DNA of 54,953 nucleotides from an uncultured Pelagibacteraceae bacterium (GCA_902587735.1 CACIML010000004.1:1-54953); one strand, 5' to 3'; shown: positions 9,088-18,258, counted from the first letter of the stretch. The notes: generated from the sequence alone by a model not told the origin. Numbers and translations are program-made.

Positions 9088-10463
9088 ATCATTTTTTTTG
9101 GATCAACAATTCTATTGTACTCTTTTTCTTTTATTAATTTTGATTTCAATGCCTCATATTTAAGAGTAGTATTATTTTTTAATGCATTTTTTGCTATTTT
9201 GGCAGCATTATCGTAGCCTATGTGTGGAGCCAAAGCAGTAACTAGCATTAATGAATTTTCCAGGTGTTTTTTGATTTTATTTTTGTCAGCTTTAATTCCT
9301 TTAATACAATAAATAGCAAAATTTTTTGAACTATCAGACAATAAATCAATTGATTGTAATATGTTATGTGCAATTAACGGTTTGAAAACATTTAATTCAA
9401 AATGACCGTGGGAGCCTGCCATTGTAATACCGTTATGGTTTCCAATAACTTTTACACAAACCATCGTTACTGCCTCTGATTGAGTTGGATTAACTTTTCC
9501 TGGCATAATTGAAGACCCAGGTTCATTTGCTGGTAAAATTAATTCACCATATCCAGCTCTAGGTCCTGACCCTAAAAATCTTATATCATTTGCTATTTTC
9601 ATTAAACAAACAGCCGTGGTATTTAAAGTTCCAGAAAAATTTACTATTGCGTCATGAGATGCCAAAGCAGCAAATTTGTTTTTTACGGGTTTAAATGAAA
9701 TTTTGGTGATTTTCTTTATTTCTTTAACTATTTTTTTATCAAAATTTTTCTTAGTATTTATACCAGTACCCACAGCAGTCCCACCTTGTGCTAAAAAATA
9801 AATTTCATTTAAAGCATTTTTAATTCTTTTAATACAACTCTCCAATTGTGATTGGTAACCAGAAAATTCTTGACCTAGAGAAATTGGAGTAGCATCTTGT
9901 AAATGTGTTCTACCAACTTTAATTATATTTTTAAATTTACTTACTTTTTTTTTAAGTTCTTTATTTAAAGTTATTAAAGAAGGCAGTAATTTTTTTTTTG
10001 TTTCTAATGCAATAGCTATATGCATTGCAGTTGGAAAAACATCATTGGTTGACTGAGATTTATTTACATGATCATTTGGATGTACAGGTTTTTTTGATCC
10101 TTTTTTTCCACCTAATATTTCTATCGCTCGATTTGCAATTACTTCGTTCAAATTCATATTTGTTTGTGTTCCCGAACCTGTTTGCCATACTTTAAGAGGA
10201 AAATGATCATTTAGTTTGCCTTGTATAACTTCATTCGCAGCTTTTATAATTGCATTAGCGATCTTACTTTCTATTTGTTTATTTTTTCGATGAACAACAG
10301 CTGCTGATTTTTTAATTATTGCAATTGATTTAATTAAAACAGGTCTTACTAAAAATTCTCCAATATCAAAGTATTTTTTTGACCTTTCAGTGGATGCACC
10401 CCAATATTTATCCCCAGGAACGTTAATAACTCCAATACTATCGTGCTCTCTTCTTTTTTTCAT
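9075..10463 (-). CDS. fumC: Fumarate hydratase, class II
   Basis: FumC converts fumarate to L-malate in the TCA cycle; it is cytoplasmic, homotetrameric and free of Fe-S. Visible features are DSIGVINVPGDKYWGAST at the N-terminus, the substrate-site segments TGSGTQTNMNLNEV and GRTHLQDATP, and the fumarase/aspartase signature GSSIMPGKVNPTQSE with the catalytic Ser. I place the start at the ATG at 10463, where family similarity begins (462 residues, against 467 in E. coli). An in-frame ATG at 10502 would add 13 unmatched residues. The gene ends inside the convergent AsmA-like gene. Confidence 0.95.
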   Translation of the reverse strand: MKKRREHDSIGVINVPGDKYWGASTERSKKYFDIGEFLVRPVLIKSIAIIKKSAAVVHRKNKQIESKIANAIIKAANEVIQGKLNDHFPLKVWQTGSGTQTNMNLNEVIANRAIEILGGKKGSKKPVHPNDHVNKSQSTNDVFPTAMHIAIALETKKKLLPSLITLNKELKKKVSKFKNIIKVGRTHLQDATPISLGQEFSGYQSQLESCIKRIKNALNEIYFLAQGGTAVGTGINTKKNFDKKIVKEIKKITKISFKPVKNKFAALASHDAIVNFSGTLNTTAVCLMKIANDIRFLGSGPRAGYGELILPANEPGSSIMPGKVNPTQSEAVTMVCVKVIGNHNGITMAGSHGHFELNVFKPLIAHNILQSIDLLSDSSKNFAIYCIKGIKADKNKIKKHLENSLMLVTALAPHIGYDNAAKIAKNALKNNTTLKYEALKSKLIKEKEYNRIVDPKKMIYPE

Positions 10464-10554
10464 AGTTTTAAAAACATTAACAATGCAATATTTGTTATAC
10501 ATTAAATAAATAAAGAATCAAATTAGACACAATTTATTTACTGATAGGAGTATA

Positions 10555-10926
10555 ATGACAAATTTTGAAAAAGTAGGTCTCTTTATGAAAACATTTGGTC
10601 AAGAGGTAAAAAATAAGACTGAACTAAGTACAGAAAAAATAAATTTACTAAGAATAAGCTTAATAAAAGAAGAGTTGGAAGAGCTCCAACAGGCAATACA
10701 TGAAAATAATATTTTAGAAGTCGCAGATGCACTTACAGATATTCTGTACGTTACTTATGGTGCGGGTCATGCATTTGGAATAAATTTAGACAAATGTTTT
10801 AATGAGGTTCAAGAGTCAAATATGAGTAAATTAGGAGAAAATGGCAAGCCTATTTATAACGAAAATGGAAAAGTAATGAAAGGTCCAAACTATTTTAAAC
10901 CTGAATTAAGCAAATTTATAAAATAA
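10555..10926 (+). CDS. MazG-like all-alpha NTP pyrophosphohydrolase
   Basis: This 123-residue protein belongs to the all-alpha NTP pyrophosphatase / phosphoribosyl-ATP pyrophosphohydrolase-like group, which cleaves NTPs to NMP and PPi with Mg2+. The metal-binding pattern is visible as KEELEELQQA (residues 38-47), followed by LEVADALTDILYVTYG (54-69), giving Glu/Glu/Glu/Asp ligands. A clear AGGAG sits 4 bases before the ATG, one of the better ribosome sites in this window. A house-cleaning role is likely, but the substrate cannot be read from sequence. The sulfotransferase gene follows after 6 bases. Confidence 0.7.
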   Translation: MTNFEKVGLFMKTFGQEVKNKTELSTEKINLLRISLIKEELEELQQAIHENNILEVADALTDILYVTYGAGHAFGINLDKCFNEVQESNMSKLGENGKPIYNENGKVMKGPNYFKPELSKFIK

Positions 10927-10932
10927 ATACTA

Positions 10933-11769
10933 ATGATAATTTGGTTAGCATCATATCCAAAAAGTGGAAATACATGGATTAGGTCATTACTTTCAGCATA
11001 TTATTATTCTGAAAGTGGAAATTTTAGTTTTGAATTATTAAAAAATATTGGTTTATATCCACAAAAAAAATATTTTGATATAAAAATTGATAAGCCTGGT
11101 GAAATTAATTCATATTGGGATATTTCTCAAAAAAAAATAGTTAGTAAAAAAAAAACAATATTTTTAAAAACTCATAATTCTTTACTTTCACTAGGTGGAA
11201 AAAATTTTACAAAGCCAGAATATACACTTGGAATTATTTATGTAGTTAGGGATCCAAGAAATATTATTACATCACTAAAAAATCATTATGATTTAAACTA
11301 CGAACAGTCATTAAATTTTATGCTAAATGAAAAAAAATATATCTATGATATTAGAGAAAAAAATGATTATTCAGACTTCCAGTTTTTAAGTTCTTGGTCA
11401 AATCACTATAAATCTTGGATTAACAATAATTTATTTAAAAAAATAGTTATAAAATATGAAGACTTAGAAAAAGATGTATACCAAACTTTAAAAAATTTAA
11501 TTAATTACATAAATGTTTTATGTAAAATAAATGAAAAAATTGATGAAAAAAAAATTAATAATTGCATTAGGTCAACTAGTTTTGAAATTTTAAAAAATAA
11601 AGAGAAAAAAGAAGGTTTTTCTGAAAATGTATACTCTGAAAAAACAAAGAAAAAAATTGATTTTTTTCACCTAGGATCTAAAAATAAGTGGAGAGAAATT
11701 GTTCCAAAAGAACTTCATGAGAAAATAAATAATACTTTTGAAAAAGATTTAAAAAATTTAAAATATTAA
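10933..11769 (+). CDS. PAPS-dependent sulfotransferase family protein
   Basis: Sulfotransferases move a sulfuryl group from PAPS to an acceptor. The 278-residue product starts IIWLASYPKSGNTWIRSLLS, the 5'-phosphosulfate loop, and has IIYVVRDPRNIITSLKNHY near residue 105-123, the 3'-phosphate-binding segment with its Arg and Ser. A tryptophan-containing LGSKNKWRE near residue 248 fits the C-terminal GxxGxWK-type motif. There is no signal peptide. It is a paralogue of the frameshifted gene at 35871-36717. The acceptor is unknown; surface polysaccharide or lipid is plausible. See the finding on the source of PAPS. Confidence 0.85.
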   Translation: MIIWLASYPKSGNTWIRSLLSAYYYSESGNFSFELLKNIGLYPQKKYFDIKIDKPGEINSYWDISQKKIVSKKKTIFLKTHNSLLSLGGKNFTKPEYTLGIIYVVRDPRNIITSLKNHYDLNYEQSLNFMLNEKKYIYDIREKNDYSDFQFLSSWSNHYKSWINNNLFKKIVIKYEDLEKDVYQTLKNLINYINVLCKINEKIDEKKINNCIRSTSFEILKNKEKKEGFSENVYSEKTKKKIDFFHLGSKNKWREIVPKELHEKINNTFEKDLKNLKY

Positions 11770-11778
11770 TTTGTTTGA

Positions 11779-12684
11779 TTAAATATTCTTAAGATTATTA
11801 TCTATCCAATCTGGTTTTATAATTTTAATTTTTGAATTATTAACTTTATACACAGAATTAAAATCAAATTTATTATTAGTGAACTTAATTATTGCAAAAG
11901 GATAATATTTATCAATTAAGATTTTTCCAATATTTAAATCTTTATCTAAAATAGAGTCCCCTTCATTTATACTTCCTTCTATTATTTTGACTGGCAATAA
12001 TCTTTTAGATAATTTATTTTTTAATTTAATCCTGGAAGTATTTTCTTGTCCAACATAACATCCTTTTTTAAAATCTATTCCATTTAGTTCACCAAAGTTA
12101 CATTCAATTCCAAATAATTTATTGCGTAGCTTGTCCATATTTTTTTGAGGAATTCCAAGTTCAAAACTATAATTATAATATTCTTCTGGTTTTGAACTTT
12201 TTAGATCAATTTTTTTTAAAGATAAGTAAAGTTTTTCTAAATTTATTATTAATCTTCCTCCAAGCTTTTTGTGTCTCGGATCTAATAAAATAGGATCTTC
12301 ATTATATTTAACAGTACTTCCTGGTTCATCTTTCGCCCCCTTAAAAGTGATGAATTTCTCATAACTAAAAGCTGCAATTACAAATTCATTACTTAAATTT
12401 GTAATTTCGATTTTTGATCTAAGTTTATAAACATTTAACTGCCTAAAAAGTTCTTCAGCTTGTTTTTTTTCACAGTCAATAAAGTAACCATTTTTATGTT
12501 GAATTATTAAAAAATCAAAAAGAAACTTACCCTGGGGGGTTAGAAGTGACGCAAAACAACTATTAGTCGCATTAACTTTGTTGATATCATTTGTGATTAG
12601 GTTTTGCAAAAATTCTTTTGCATCAGATCCATTGATAAAAAGAATTCCACGATCTTCTAAAATATATACATTTTTAATATTCAT
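11779..12684 (-). CDS. ygfZ: YgfZ-type folate-binding protein (GcvT-like)
   Basis: YgfZ is a folate-dependent protein that helps make or repair certain iron-sulfur enzymes such as MiaB. The 301-residue product has the GcvT-like N-terminal half and the diagnostic motif FKKGCYVGQENTSRIK (around residue 207-222), which contains the KGCxxGQE signature. It also has an N-terminal block FINGSDAKEFLQNLITNDI that matches aminomethyltransferase relatives. It converges on the sulfotransferase gene (9-base gap) and is divergent from dihydroorotase (about 43 bases). Confidence 0.88.
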   Translation of the reverse strand: MNIKNVYILEDRGILFINGSDAKEFLQNLITNDINKVNATNSCFASLLTPQGKFLFDFLIIQHKNGYFIDCEKKQAEELFRQLNVYKLRSKIEITNLSNEFVIAAFSYEKFITFKGAKDEPGSTVKYNEDPILLDPRHKKLGGRLIINLEKLYLSLKKIDLKSSKPEEYYNYSFELGIPQKNMDKLRNKLFGIECNFGELNGIDFKKGCYVGQENTSRIKLKNKLSKRLLPVKIIEGSINEGDSILDKDLNIGKILIDKYYPFAIIKFTNNKFDFNSVYKVNNSKIKIIKPDWIDNNLKNI

Positions 12685-12727
12685 ATTTGATTAGTTACAA
12701 TTTTTAATATAATTACTTTTTTCTTAA

Positions 12728-14032
12728 ATGTTAGATCTTATAATTAAAAATGGAAAATGTTACATCAATGGAGAATTAAAAGATGTAGATGTAGCTGTTA
12801 AAGATGGAAAAATTCATAAAATTGGTCAAATTTCAGAAGAAGCCAAAGAAACATTAAATGCAGAAAGCCAAACTGTTTTACCTGGATGTATAGATACCCA
12901 AACTCATTTTAGAGAACCAGGTTCAACAGATACAGAGGATCTTCACTCTGGAAGTAGAGCTGCAATAGCAGGAGGTATTACAAGTGTATTTGAAATGCCT
13001 AACACTAATCCACCAACATCAACTAAAGTGGAGTTTCAGAAAAAGTTAGATCTTGCCAAAAATAGAATGTATTGCAATTATGCTTTTTATTTTGGTGCAA
13101 CAGCTGATAACGCAAATGAGTTAGCAGATTTAAAAAATTTAGAGGGCTGTTGTGGAATTAAACTTTTTGCAGGTTCATCAACTGGTAATCTTTTAGTTGC
13201 AGAAGAAGGAGACATTGAAAAGGTATTTCAAAGTAGCTCAAAAGTTGTTGCTGTGCACTCAGAAGATGAAGCGATTTTGAATATTAATAAAAAATTGATT
13301 AAAAAAAGAGATGTTAATTCACACCCGGTTTGGAGAAGTGTCGAGTGTGCAATCTCATCTACTAGGAGAATTGTTAGAATAGCAGAGCGATATAAGAAAA
13401 AAGCACACATTCTTCACATCACAACTAAAGAAGAAATAGACTTTTTATCACAACACAAAGGGAATATTACCTTTGAGATAACTCCACAACACTTAACAAT
13501 CTATGCTCCAGATTGTTATGATAAACTTGGAACTTATGCTCAGATGAATCCACCTATAAGAGATAAATCTCACTACGATAGGTTATGGTATGCAGTAAAA
13601 AATAATTTTAATGATACAATTGGTTCAGATCACGCTCCTCATTTAAAAATAAATAAAGAGAAAGAATATCCAGACTCACCATCTGGAATGCCAGGGGTAC
13701 AAACATTAATGTCGGTTATGCTTAATCATGTTAATGATGGCAAATTATCTTTAAATCAATTAATGAAACTTGTGTGTGAAAACCCAATTAAGATTTTTGG
13801 AATTAAAAACAAAGGATTTATTAAAGAGGGATTTGATGCTGATTTTACAATTGTTGATATGAATAAAAAAATTGAAATTAAAAATGAAAATATTGAGAGT
13901 AAATGTGGTTGGTCCCCTTTCGATGGATTTAAATTTAAAGGTACACCTACGGCAACAATTGTTGGTGGAAAAATTAAAATGCAAGATGGTAAAATTCTAG
14001 GTGACCCAGAAGGTAAACCTTTAGTCTTTTAG
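12728..14032 (+). CDS. pyrC: Dihydroorotase
   Basis: Dihydroorotase closes carbamoyl-aspartate to dihydroorotate in pyrimidine synthesis. The 434-residue product is a class I-type metal amidohydrolase. It shows IDTQTHFREPGSTDTEDL (residues 55-72), the Lys in GIKLFAGSSTGNLLV that would be carboxylated, His in AVHSEDE, His in HILHITTKEE and Asp in TIGSDHAPH. In the first metal motif the usual HxH reads QxH (Gln58), a variant that I recall from other bacterial dihydroorotases. Its last 12 bases overlap convergent prpE. Confidence 0.92.
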   Translation: MLDLIIKNGKCYINGELKDVDVAVKDGKIHKIGQISEEAKETLNAESQTVLPGCIDTQTHFREPGSTDTEDLHSGSRAAIAGGITSVFEMPNTNPPTSTKVEFQKKLDLAKNRMYCNYAFYFGATADNANELADLKNLEGCCGIKLFAGSSTGNLLVAEEGDIEKVFQSSSKVVAVHSEDEAILNINKKLIKKRDVNSHPVWRSVECAISSTRRIVRIAERYKKKAHILHITTKEEIDFLSQHKGNITFEITPQHLTIYAPDCYDKLGTYAQMNPPIRDKSHYDRLWYAVKNNFNDTIGSDHAPHLKINKEKEYPDSPSGMPGVQTLMSVMLNHVNDGKLSLNQLMKLVCENPIKIFGIKNKGFIKEGFDADFTIVDMNKKIEIKNENIESKCGWSPFDGFKFKGTPTATIVGGKIKMQDGKILGDPEGKPLVF

Positions 14033-15919
14033 GATATTATTTTTAATAAGATCTTCTTTTATCTCTGTTAGTATGGCAGGATCATCAATAGTTGCAGGCA
14101 TTTTATAAGGCTCACTATCAGCAATTTTTCTTACAGTCCCTCTTAATATTTTTCCTGACCTTGTCTTTGGTAATCTTTTTACAACTATTGCAATTTTAAA
14201 TGCAGCGACTGGACCAACTTTATCTCTAACCATTTGTACACATTCTTTAGCTATAGTTTCGTTATCTTTATCAACTCCAGCTTTTAATGTAATTAATCCG
14301 ATTGGCAATTGTCCTTTTAATTTATCTGCTATTCCAATTACTGCACATTCAGCAACGGACTGATGTTCAGATAATACTTCTTCAATTGCTCCTGTTGATA
14401 ATCTGTGTCCTGCAACATTTATGATATCATCCGTCCTGGACATAATCGAAATGTATCCATCTTCATCAATGTGTCCTGCATCATAAGTTTGGTAATAACC
14501 TTTATAATTAGACATATATGTTTCTTCATATCTTTTATCAGCATTCCACAATGTTGGAAAAGTTCCTGGAGGCAATGGAAGTTTAACAACAATATCTCCC
14601 ATTTCATTTGGTTTAGCTAAAGTTTGATCTGGTTTAATTATTTTTACATCATAACCTGGAACAGCTTTACAAGCCGAGCCATATTTTGTTTTCATCATTT
14701 CTATTCCTGTACAATTAGAACTAATTGCCCAACTAGTTTCAGTTTGCCACCAATGATCAATCACTGGAACTTTTAATAGTTTTTCAGCCCATTTTATGGT
14801 GTCAGGATCTGCTCTTTCGCCTGCTAAAAATAAACTTTTAAATGAACTTAAATCATATTTAGAGAAAAATTTTCCTTCAGGATCTTCTTTTTTAATTGCT
14901 CTAAATGCAGTTGGGGCAGTAAAAAGTGATTTTACTTTATAATCAGAAATTATTTTCCAAAATACTCCCGCATCTGGAGTACCAACAGGTTTTCCTTCAA
15001 ACAAAATAGTAGTGCAGCCTTTAAATAATGGCGCATAAACGATGTATGAATGACCCACAATCCAACCAATATCACTTGCGGACCACCAAATATCGTCAGT
15101 GTCAATATTGTAAATATTTTTCATTGTCCATTTAAGAGCAACTATGTGACCACCTATATCCCTTACAATTCCTTTTGGTATACCAGTTGTTCCAGAGGTA
15201 TATAAAATGTATGCAAACTCATTAGAATTCATTTCTACACAATCAACATTTTGAGCATTTGATAACACTTCATCCCAGCTTAATTCTTTTGGAGCATTTA
15301 ATTTTACTTCGTGGCCAGATCTTTGAAAAAGAATTACTTTTTCAATTTTATGAGAAGCTAATTTTAGGGCTTCATCAACTAAAGGTTTATACTCAACTGT
15401 TTTTCCTGGCTCAAAACCACACGAAGCAGTAATTAATATCTTAGCCTTACTGTCATCTATTCGACTTGCTAATTCATTTGAAGCAAATCCACCAAAAACA
15501 ACTGAATGAATTGCTCCAATTCTTCCACATGCAAGCATTGCAACTACAGCCTCAGGGATCATTGGCATATAAATTATTGCCCTGTCTCCTTTTTTAATAC
15601 CTTGATTAATTAAAGCTCCAGCAAATTTTGAAACCTTGTCTCTTAATTCTTTATAAGTGAACTGCTTCTTGTTTCCTGTTATTGGGCTATCGTAAATTAG
15701 GCAAATTTTATCACCTCTACCTTGATCAATATGAATGTCTAAGGCGTTGTAACAAGTATTTGTTACACCATCTTCAAACCATTTATAAAAAGGTGGTTTT
15801 GATTTATTTAAAATTTTATTTGGTTTTTTAAACCAAAAAATATCATCAGCGACTTCTCTCCAAAAATTCTCAGGTTCATCAATTGAATTTTCATAAATTT
15901 TTTTAAAATTATTATTCAT
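14021..15919 (-). CDS. prpE: Propionyl-CoA synthetase (acyl-CoA synthetase)
   Basis: PrpE activates propionate with ATP and CoA. The 632-residue product is an ANL-superfamily synthetase with YILYTSGTTGIPKGIV (P-loop), WWQTETSW (motif A5), YQTYDAGHIDEDGY and the C-terminal PKTRSGKILRGTVRK carrying the adenylation Lys. The blocks YKWFEDGVTNTCYNALDIH and SCGFEPGKTVEYKPLVDEA match PrpE better than acetyl-CoA synthetase. It is divergent from the rhodopsin gene across a 160-base spacer. Acetyl-CoA synthetase activity cannot be excluded. Confidence 0.88.
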   Translation of the reverse strand: MNNNFKKIYENSIDEPENFWREVADDIFWFKKPNKILNKSKPPFYKWFEDGVTNTCYNALDIHIDQGRGDKICLIYDSPITGNKKQFTYKELRDKVSKFAGALINQGIKKGDRAIIYMPMIPEAVVAMLACGRIGAIHSVVFGGFASNELASRIDDSKAKILITASCGFEPGKTVEYKPLVDEALKLASHKIEKVILFQRSGHEVKLNAPKELSWDEVLSNAQNVDCVEMNSNEFAYILYTSGTTGIPKGIVRDIGGHIVALKWTMKNIYNIDTDDIWWSASDIGWIVGHSYIVYAPLFKGCTTILFEGKPVGTPDAGVFWKIISDYKVKSLFTAPTAFRAIKKEDPEGKFFSKYDLSSFKSLFLAGERADPDTIKWAEKLLKVPVIDHWWQTETSWAISSNCTGIEMMKTKYGSACKAVPGYDVKIIKPDQTLAKPNEMGDIVVKLPLPPGTFPTLWNADKRYEETYMSNYKGYYQTYDAGHIDEDGYISIMSRTDDIINVAGHRLSTGAIEEVLSEHQSVAECAVIGIADKLKGQLPIGLITLKAGVDKDNETIAKECVQMVRDKVGPVAAFKIAIVVKRLPKTRSGKILRGTVRKIADSEPYKMPATIDDPAILTEIKEDLIKNNILKD

Positions 15920-16037
15920 TTTGTTCGATTCTAATATTATTAATTATTTAAGATATGAGTTGTATTTAATTTTAAAAAACAAGTAAAATCAATACAAAAT
16001 AGAGTTAAAAAACTTTCACTTTACTGCAAGCATAGTT

Positions 16038-16080
16038 TATACAGATAACATTAAAACTATTTAAAAAAGGGATTTTTTTA
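16038..16080 (+). promoter_or_regulatory. Possible -10 and ribosome site of the rhodopsin gene
   Basis: In the 160-base spacer between divergent prpE and the rhodopsin gene, TATACA (16038-16043) is the best -10 candidate. No good -35 is visible 16-18 bases upstream, so an activator may be needed. AGGGA (16068-16072) lies 7 bases before the ATG and is a clear ribosome site. The rest of the spacer is plain AT-rich sequence. Confidence 0.35.
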
Positions 16081-16850
16081 TGAAAAGAGTTAAACTTTTC
16101 ACTTTAACCACGCTGTTTTTATTAGTTTTTTCTAATGTTGCAAATGCAAATTCAACTTTATTATCTTCTGATGACTTTGTAGGAGTTTCATTCTGGATAA
16201 CTTCTATGGGAATGTTAGCCGCTACATTATTTTTTTTCTTTGAAAGAGGGTCAGTTGTTCATAATTGGAGAACAACTTTAACAGTAGCTGGGATTATCAC
16301 TGGTGTTTCATTTGTTAATTATGTTTATATAAGAAATGTATGGGCAATCACAGGAGATTTGCCAATATTGTACCGATATATTGACTGGTTTATAACTGTA
16401 CCGTTGCAAGTGACTCAGTTTTACTTAATTTTGTCTACAGTTCGAAAGGTTCCTAAAAAACTTTTTTGGAAACTATTAATAGGAAGTTTTACAATGCTGC
16501 TTGGAGGATATTTAGGAGAGTCAAGATATATTCCTGCTGTGGCTGGTTTTGTTATCGCTATAACTGGATGGATTTACATATTATATGAAATATATTCTGG
16601 AGATGCCGGGCTAGCAGTAGCAAAAAGTGGAAACAAACCAATGGTTACTGCTTATAATTCAATGAAGAAGATTGTTGCAGTTGGTTGGGCAATTTATCCA
16701 TTAGGTTATATATTTGCTTTTTTTTCTGGAGGTGTAGACCTCAATTCATTAAATATAATTTACAATATTGCAGATTTTGTTAACAAGATAGCATTTGTCT
16801 TAGTGATTTGGGTTGCTGCAATGCAAAATACCACACAAAGGTATAGATAA
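16080..16850 (+). CDS. Proteorhodopsin, divergent, D-T-Q motif
   Basis: A seven-helix retinal protein of 256 residues with a cleavable signal peptide ending ANA. The Schiff-base Lys is Lys236 (ADFVNKIAFVL) and the second counterion Asp232. Aligned by eye to green proteorhodopsin with a constant offset of 5, RYIDWFITVPLQVTQFY gives Arg99 (R94), primary acceptor Asp102 (D97), Thr106 (T101) and Gln110 (position 105, the blue-absorbing type). The proton-donor position is Gln113 (CAG codon) instead of Glu108. The conserved His75 is Asn80, in GVSFVNYVYIRNVW. GGYLGESRY keeps Glu147 (E142). Phe157 fills the position that in xanthorhodopsin is the small Gly next to the carotenoid. The fold and locus are sure. 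Efficient proton pumping is not, because the usual donor is missing. Confidence 0.95.
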   Translation: MKRVKLFTLTTLFLLVFSNVANANSTLLSSDDFVGVSFWITSMGMLAATLFFFFERGSVVHNWRTTLTVAGIITGVSFVNYVYIRNVWAITGDLPILYRYIDWFITVPLQVTQFYLILSTVRKVPKKLFWKLLIGSFTMLLGGYLGESRYIPAVAGFVIAITGWIYILYEIYSGDAGLAVAKSGNKPMVTAYNSMKKIVAVGWAIYPLGYIFAFFSGGVDLNSLNIIYNIADFVNKIAFVLVIWVAAMQNTTQRYR

Positions 16851-16872
16851 TTTTTTATATTTTTAAATTTAA

Positions 16873-16915
16873 CAAGTATTAATTTACTTGCCCTACTTTT
16901 TTTTGTACCTATATA
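16873..16915 (+). promoter_or_regulatory. Hairpin and candidate internal promoter before the ferredoxin gene
   Basis: CAAGTA (16873-16878) and TACTTG (16885-16890) form a 6-bp stem, with a T-tract 6 bases downstream: a weak terminator or attenuator after the rhodopsin gene. TTGCCC (16888-16893) and TATATA (16910-16915), 16 bases apart, resemble a sigma-70 promoter. Transcription from it would start almost on the ferredoxin ATG (16922), giving a leaderless message. The redox genes may thus be only partly cotranscribed with rhodopsin. Confidence 0.3.
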
Positions 16916-16921
16916 AACTTA

Positions 16922-17242
16922 ATGGCTAAAATCACTTATATTGAATATTCAGGCAAGCGTCATACAATTGAAGTTCAAAATGGTTTAACTGTTATGGAAG
17001 GAGCTGTTCAAAACAATATTCCAGGAATTGATGCTGATTGTGGAGGATCAATGGCCTGTGCTACTTGCCACGTTTATGTCAAAGAAGAATGGTTTAATAA
17101 ATTACCAAAAAAAGAAGACGGAGAAGAGGATATGTTAGATATGGCATATGAAACAAATAAATTTAGCAGATTGAGCTGCCAATTGACTGTATCTGATAGG
17201 TTAGAAGGCATGATTGTAAATCTTCCAGAAAAGCAAACTTAA
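16922..17242 (+). CDS. 2Fe-2S ferredoxin, adrenodoxin type
   Basis: A small soluble electron carrier of 106 residues. Four cluster ligands are visible: Cys40, Cys46 and Cys49 in [17 protein letters not shown], and Cys86 in SRLSCQL. This is the C-x5-C-x2-C spacing of the adrenodoxin/ISC ferredoxin class. There is no signal peptide. The stop overlaps the next ATG by one base (TAATG), which strongly implies that it works with the downstream flavin reductase. It lies 71 bases after the rhodopsin gene. There is no clear Shine-Dalgarno sequence. Confidence 0.93.
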   Translation: MAKITYIEYSGKRHTIEVQNGLTVMEGAVQNNIPGIDADCGGSMACATCHVYVKEEWFNKLPKKEDGEEDMLDMAYETNKFSRLSCQLTVSDRLEGMIVNLPEKQT

Positions 17243-18258
17243 TGATTGATACAGATGTTTTGGTTGTAGGTGCAGGTCCGGTGGGACTTTTTTGCACTCA
17301 TCAACTTGGTATTATTGGTTTAAAATGTGAAGTTGTTGACAACTTGGATAAAATTGGAGGCCAATGCATTGAGCTTTATCCAGACAAACCGATTTATGAT
17401 ATTCCAGCAATACCTGAATGTACTGGTAAAGAATTAACAGATAATTTAATTGAGCAAATAAAACCTTTTAAAACTAATTTTCATTTAAACGATAGAGTTG
17501 AAAAAATTAGTAAAAAAAATAAAAACTGGTTAATTAAAACTATTAAAGGAAAAGAGTTTAAAGCATCAAGCATCATTATTGCTGGCGGCGTAGGTTCTTT
17601 TGAACCGAGAAAGTTTTCAGTAAAAGAATGTGAAAAATTTGAAGGAAAGGAAATACTTTATTCAGTTAAAGATAAAACAATTTTTAAAGATAAAACAGTT
17701 ACAATATTTGGAGGAGGTGACTCGGCTTTAGATTGGACAATTGAACTTTCAAATAATTCGAATGTTAAATTAATACATAGACGAGATGAATTTAGAGGAG
17801 CAGAATCAAGCGTAAATAAAGTTAGACAATTAGAGAAAGAAGGCAAAGTTCAAATACTAACACAATACCAATTAAGTTCTGTAGAAGGAAAAAACAAAAT
17901 TGAAAACATTAGCGTTAAACATGAAGATGGAAAAATTAAAAAAATTGAAACAAATTATGTTTTAGGTTTTTTTGGACTAATCATGCAATTAGGCCCAATT
18001 AACAATTGGGGATTAAATTTAGATAAAAAACATATACCAGTTAATACAGAAAATTTTGAAACAAACCAAAAAGGAATATTTGCCATTGGAGACATTTGTA
18101 CTTATCCAGGAAAAGTCAAATTAATTCTATCTGGTTTTCATGAAGGAGCTTTGGCTGCAAGAGGTAGTTTTAAATATGCAAAGCCAGATGAGAAGTTAAG
18201 ATTTGAATTTTCAACAACTTCAAAAAACATTCATGAAAGACTAGGTGTAAAAAAGTGA
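17242..18258 (+). CDS. Ferredoxin-NADP+ reductase, thioredoxin-reductase-like
   Basis: This 338-residue FAD/NAD(P) flavoprotein transfers electrons between NADPH and ferredoxin. VLVVGAGPVGLFC is the FAD Rossmann motif, GGQCIELYPDKPIYDIP is typical of YumC-type ferredoxin reductases, TIFGGGDSALDW is the NADP site, and GIFAIGDICTYPGK is the C-terminal FAD motif. The redox CxxC of true thioredoxin reductases is absent anywhere in the protein. I therefore call it a ferredoxin reductase, although I recall SAR11 homologues being labelled thioredoxin reductase. Its partner is presumably the ferredoxin directly upstream. The stop overlaps the GTG of the next gene. Confidence 0.88.
   Translation: MIDTDVLVVGAGPVGLFCTHQLGIIGLKCEVVDNLDKIGGQCIELYPDKPIYDIPAIPECTGKELTDNLIEQIKPFKTNFHLNDRVEKISKKNKNWLIKTIKGKEFKASSIIIAGGVGSFEPRKFSVKECEKFEGKEILYSVKDKTIFKDKTVTIFGGGDSALDWTIELSNNSNVKLIHRRDEFRGAESSVNKVRQLEKEGKVQILTQYQLSSVEGKNKIENISVKHEDGKIKKIETNYVLGFFGLIMQLGPINNWGLNLDKKHIPVNTENFETNQKGIFAIGDICTYPGKVKLILSGFHEGALAARGSFKYAKPDEKLRFEFSTTSKNIHERLGVKK

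Noticed and set aside
14405..14620. Open frames on the plus strand within prpE
   Set aside because: Antisense to conserved PrpE motifs, with no start signal and no recognisable protein.
17242..18258. Reading the flavoprotein as thioredoxin reductase
   Set aside because: No CxxC active site anywhere in the sequence. The GGQCIELYPDKP block and the ferredoxin neighbour favour ferredoxin-NADP+ reductase.
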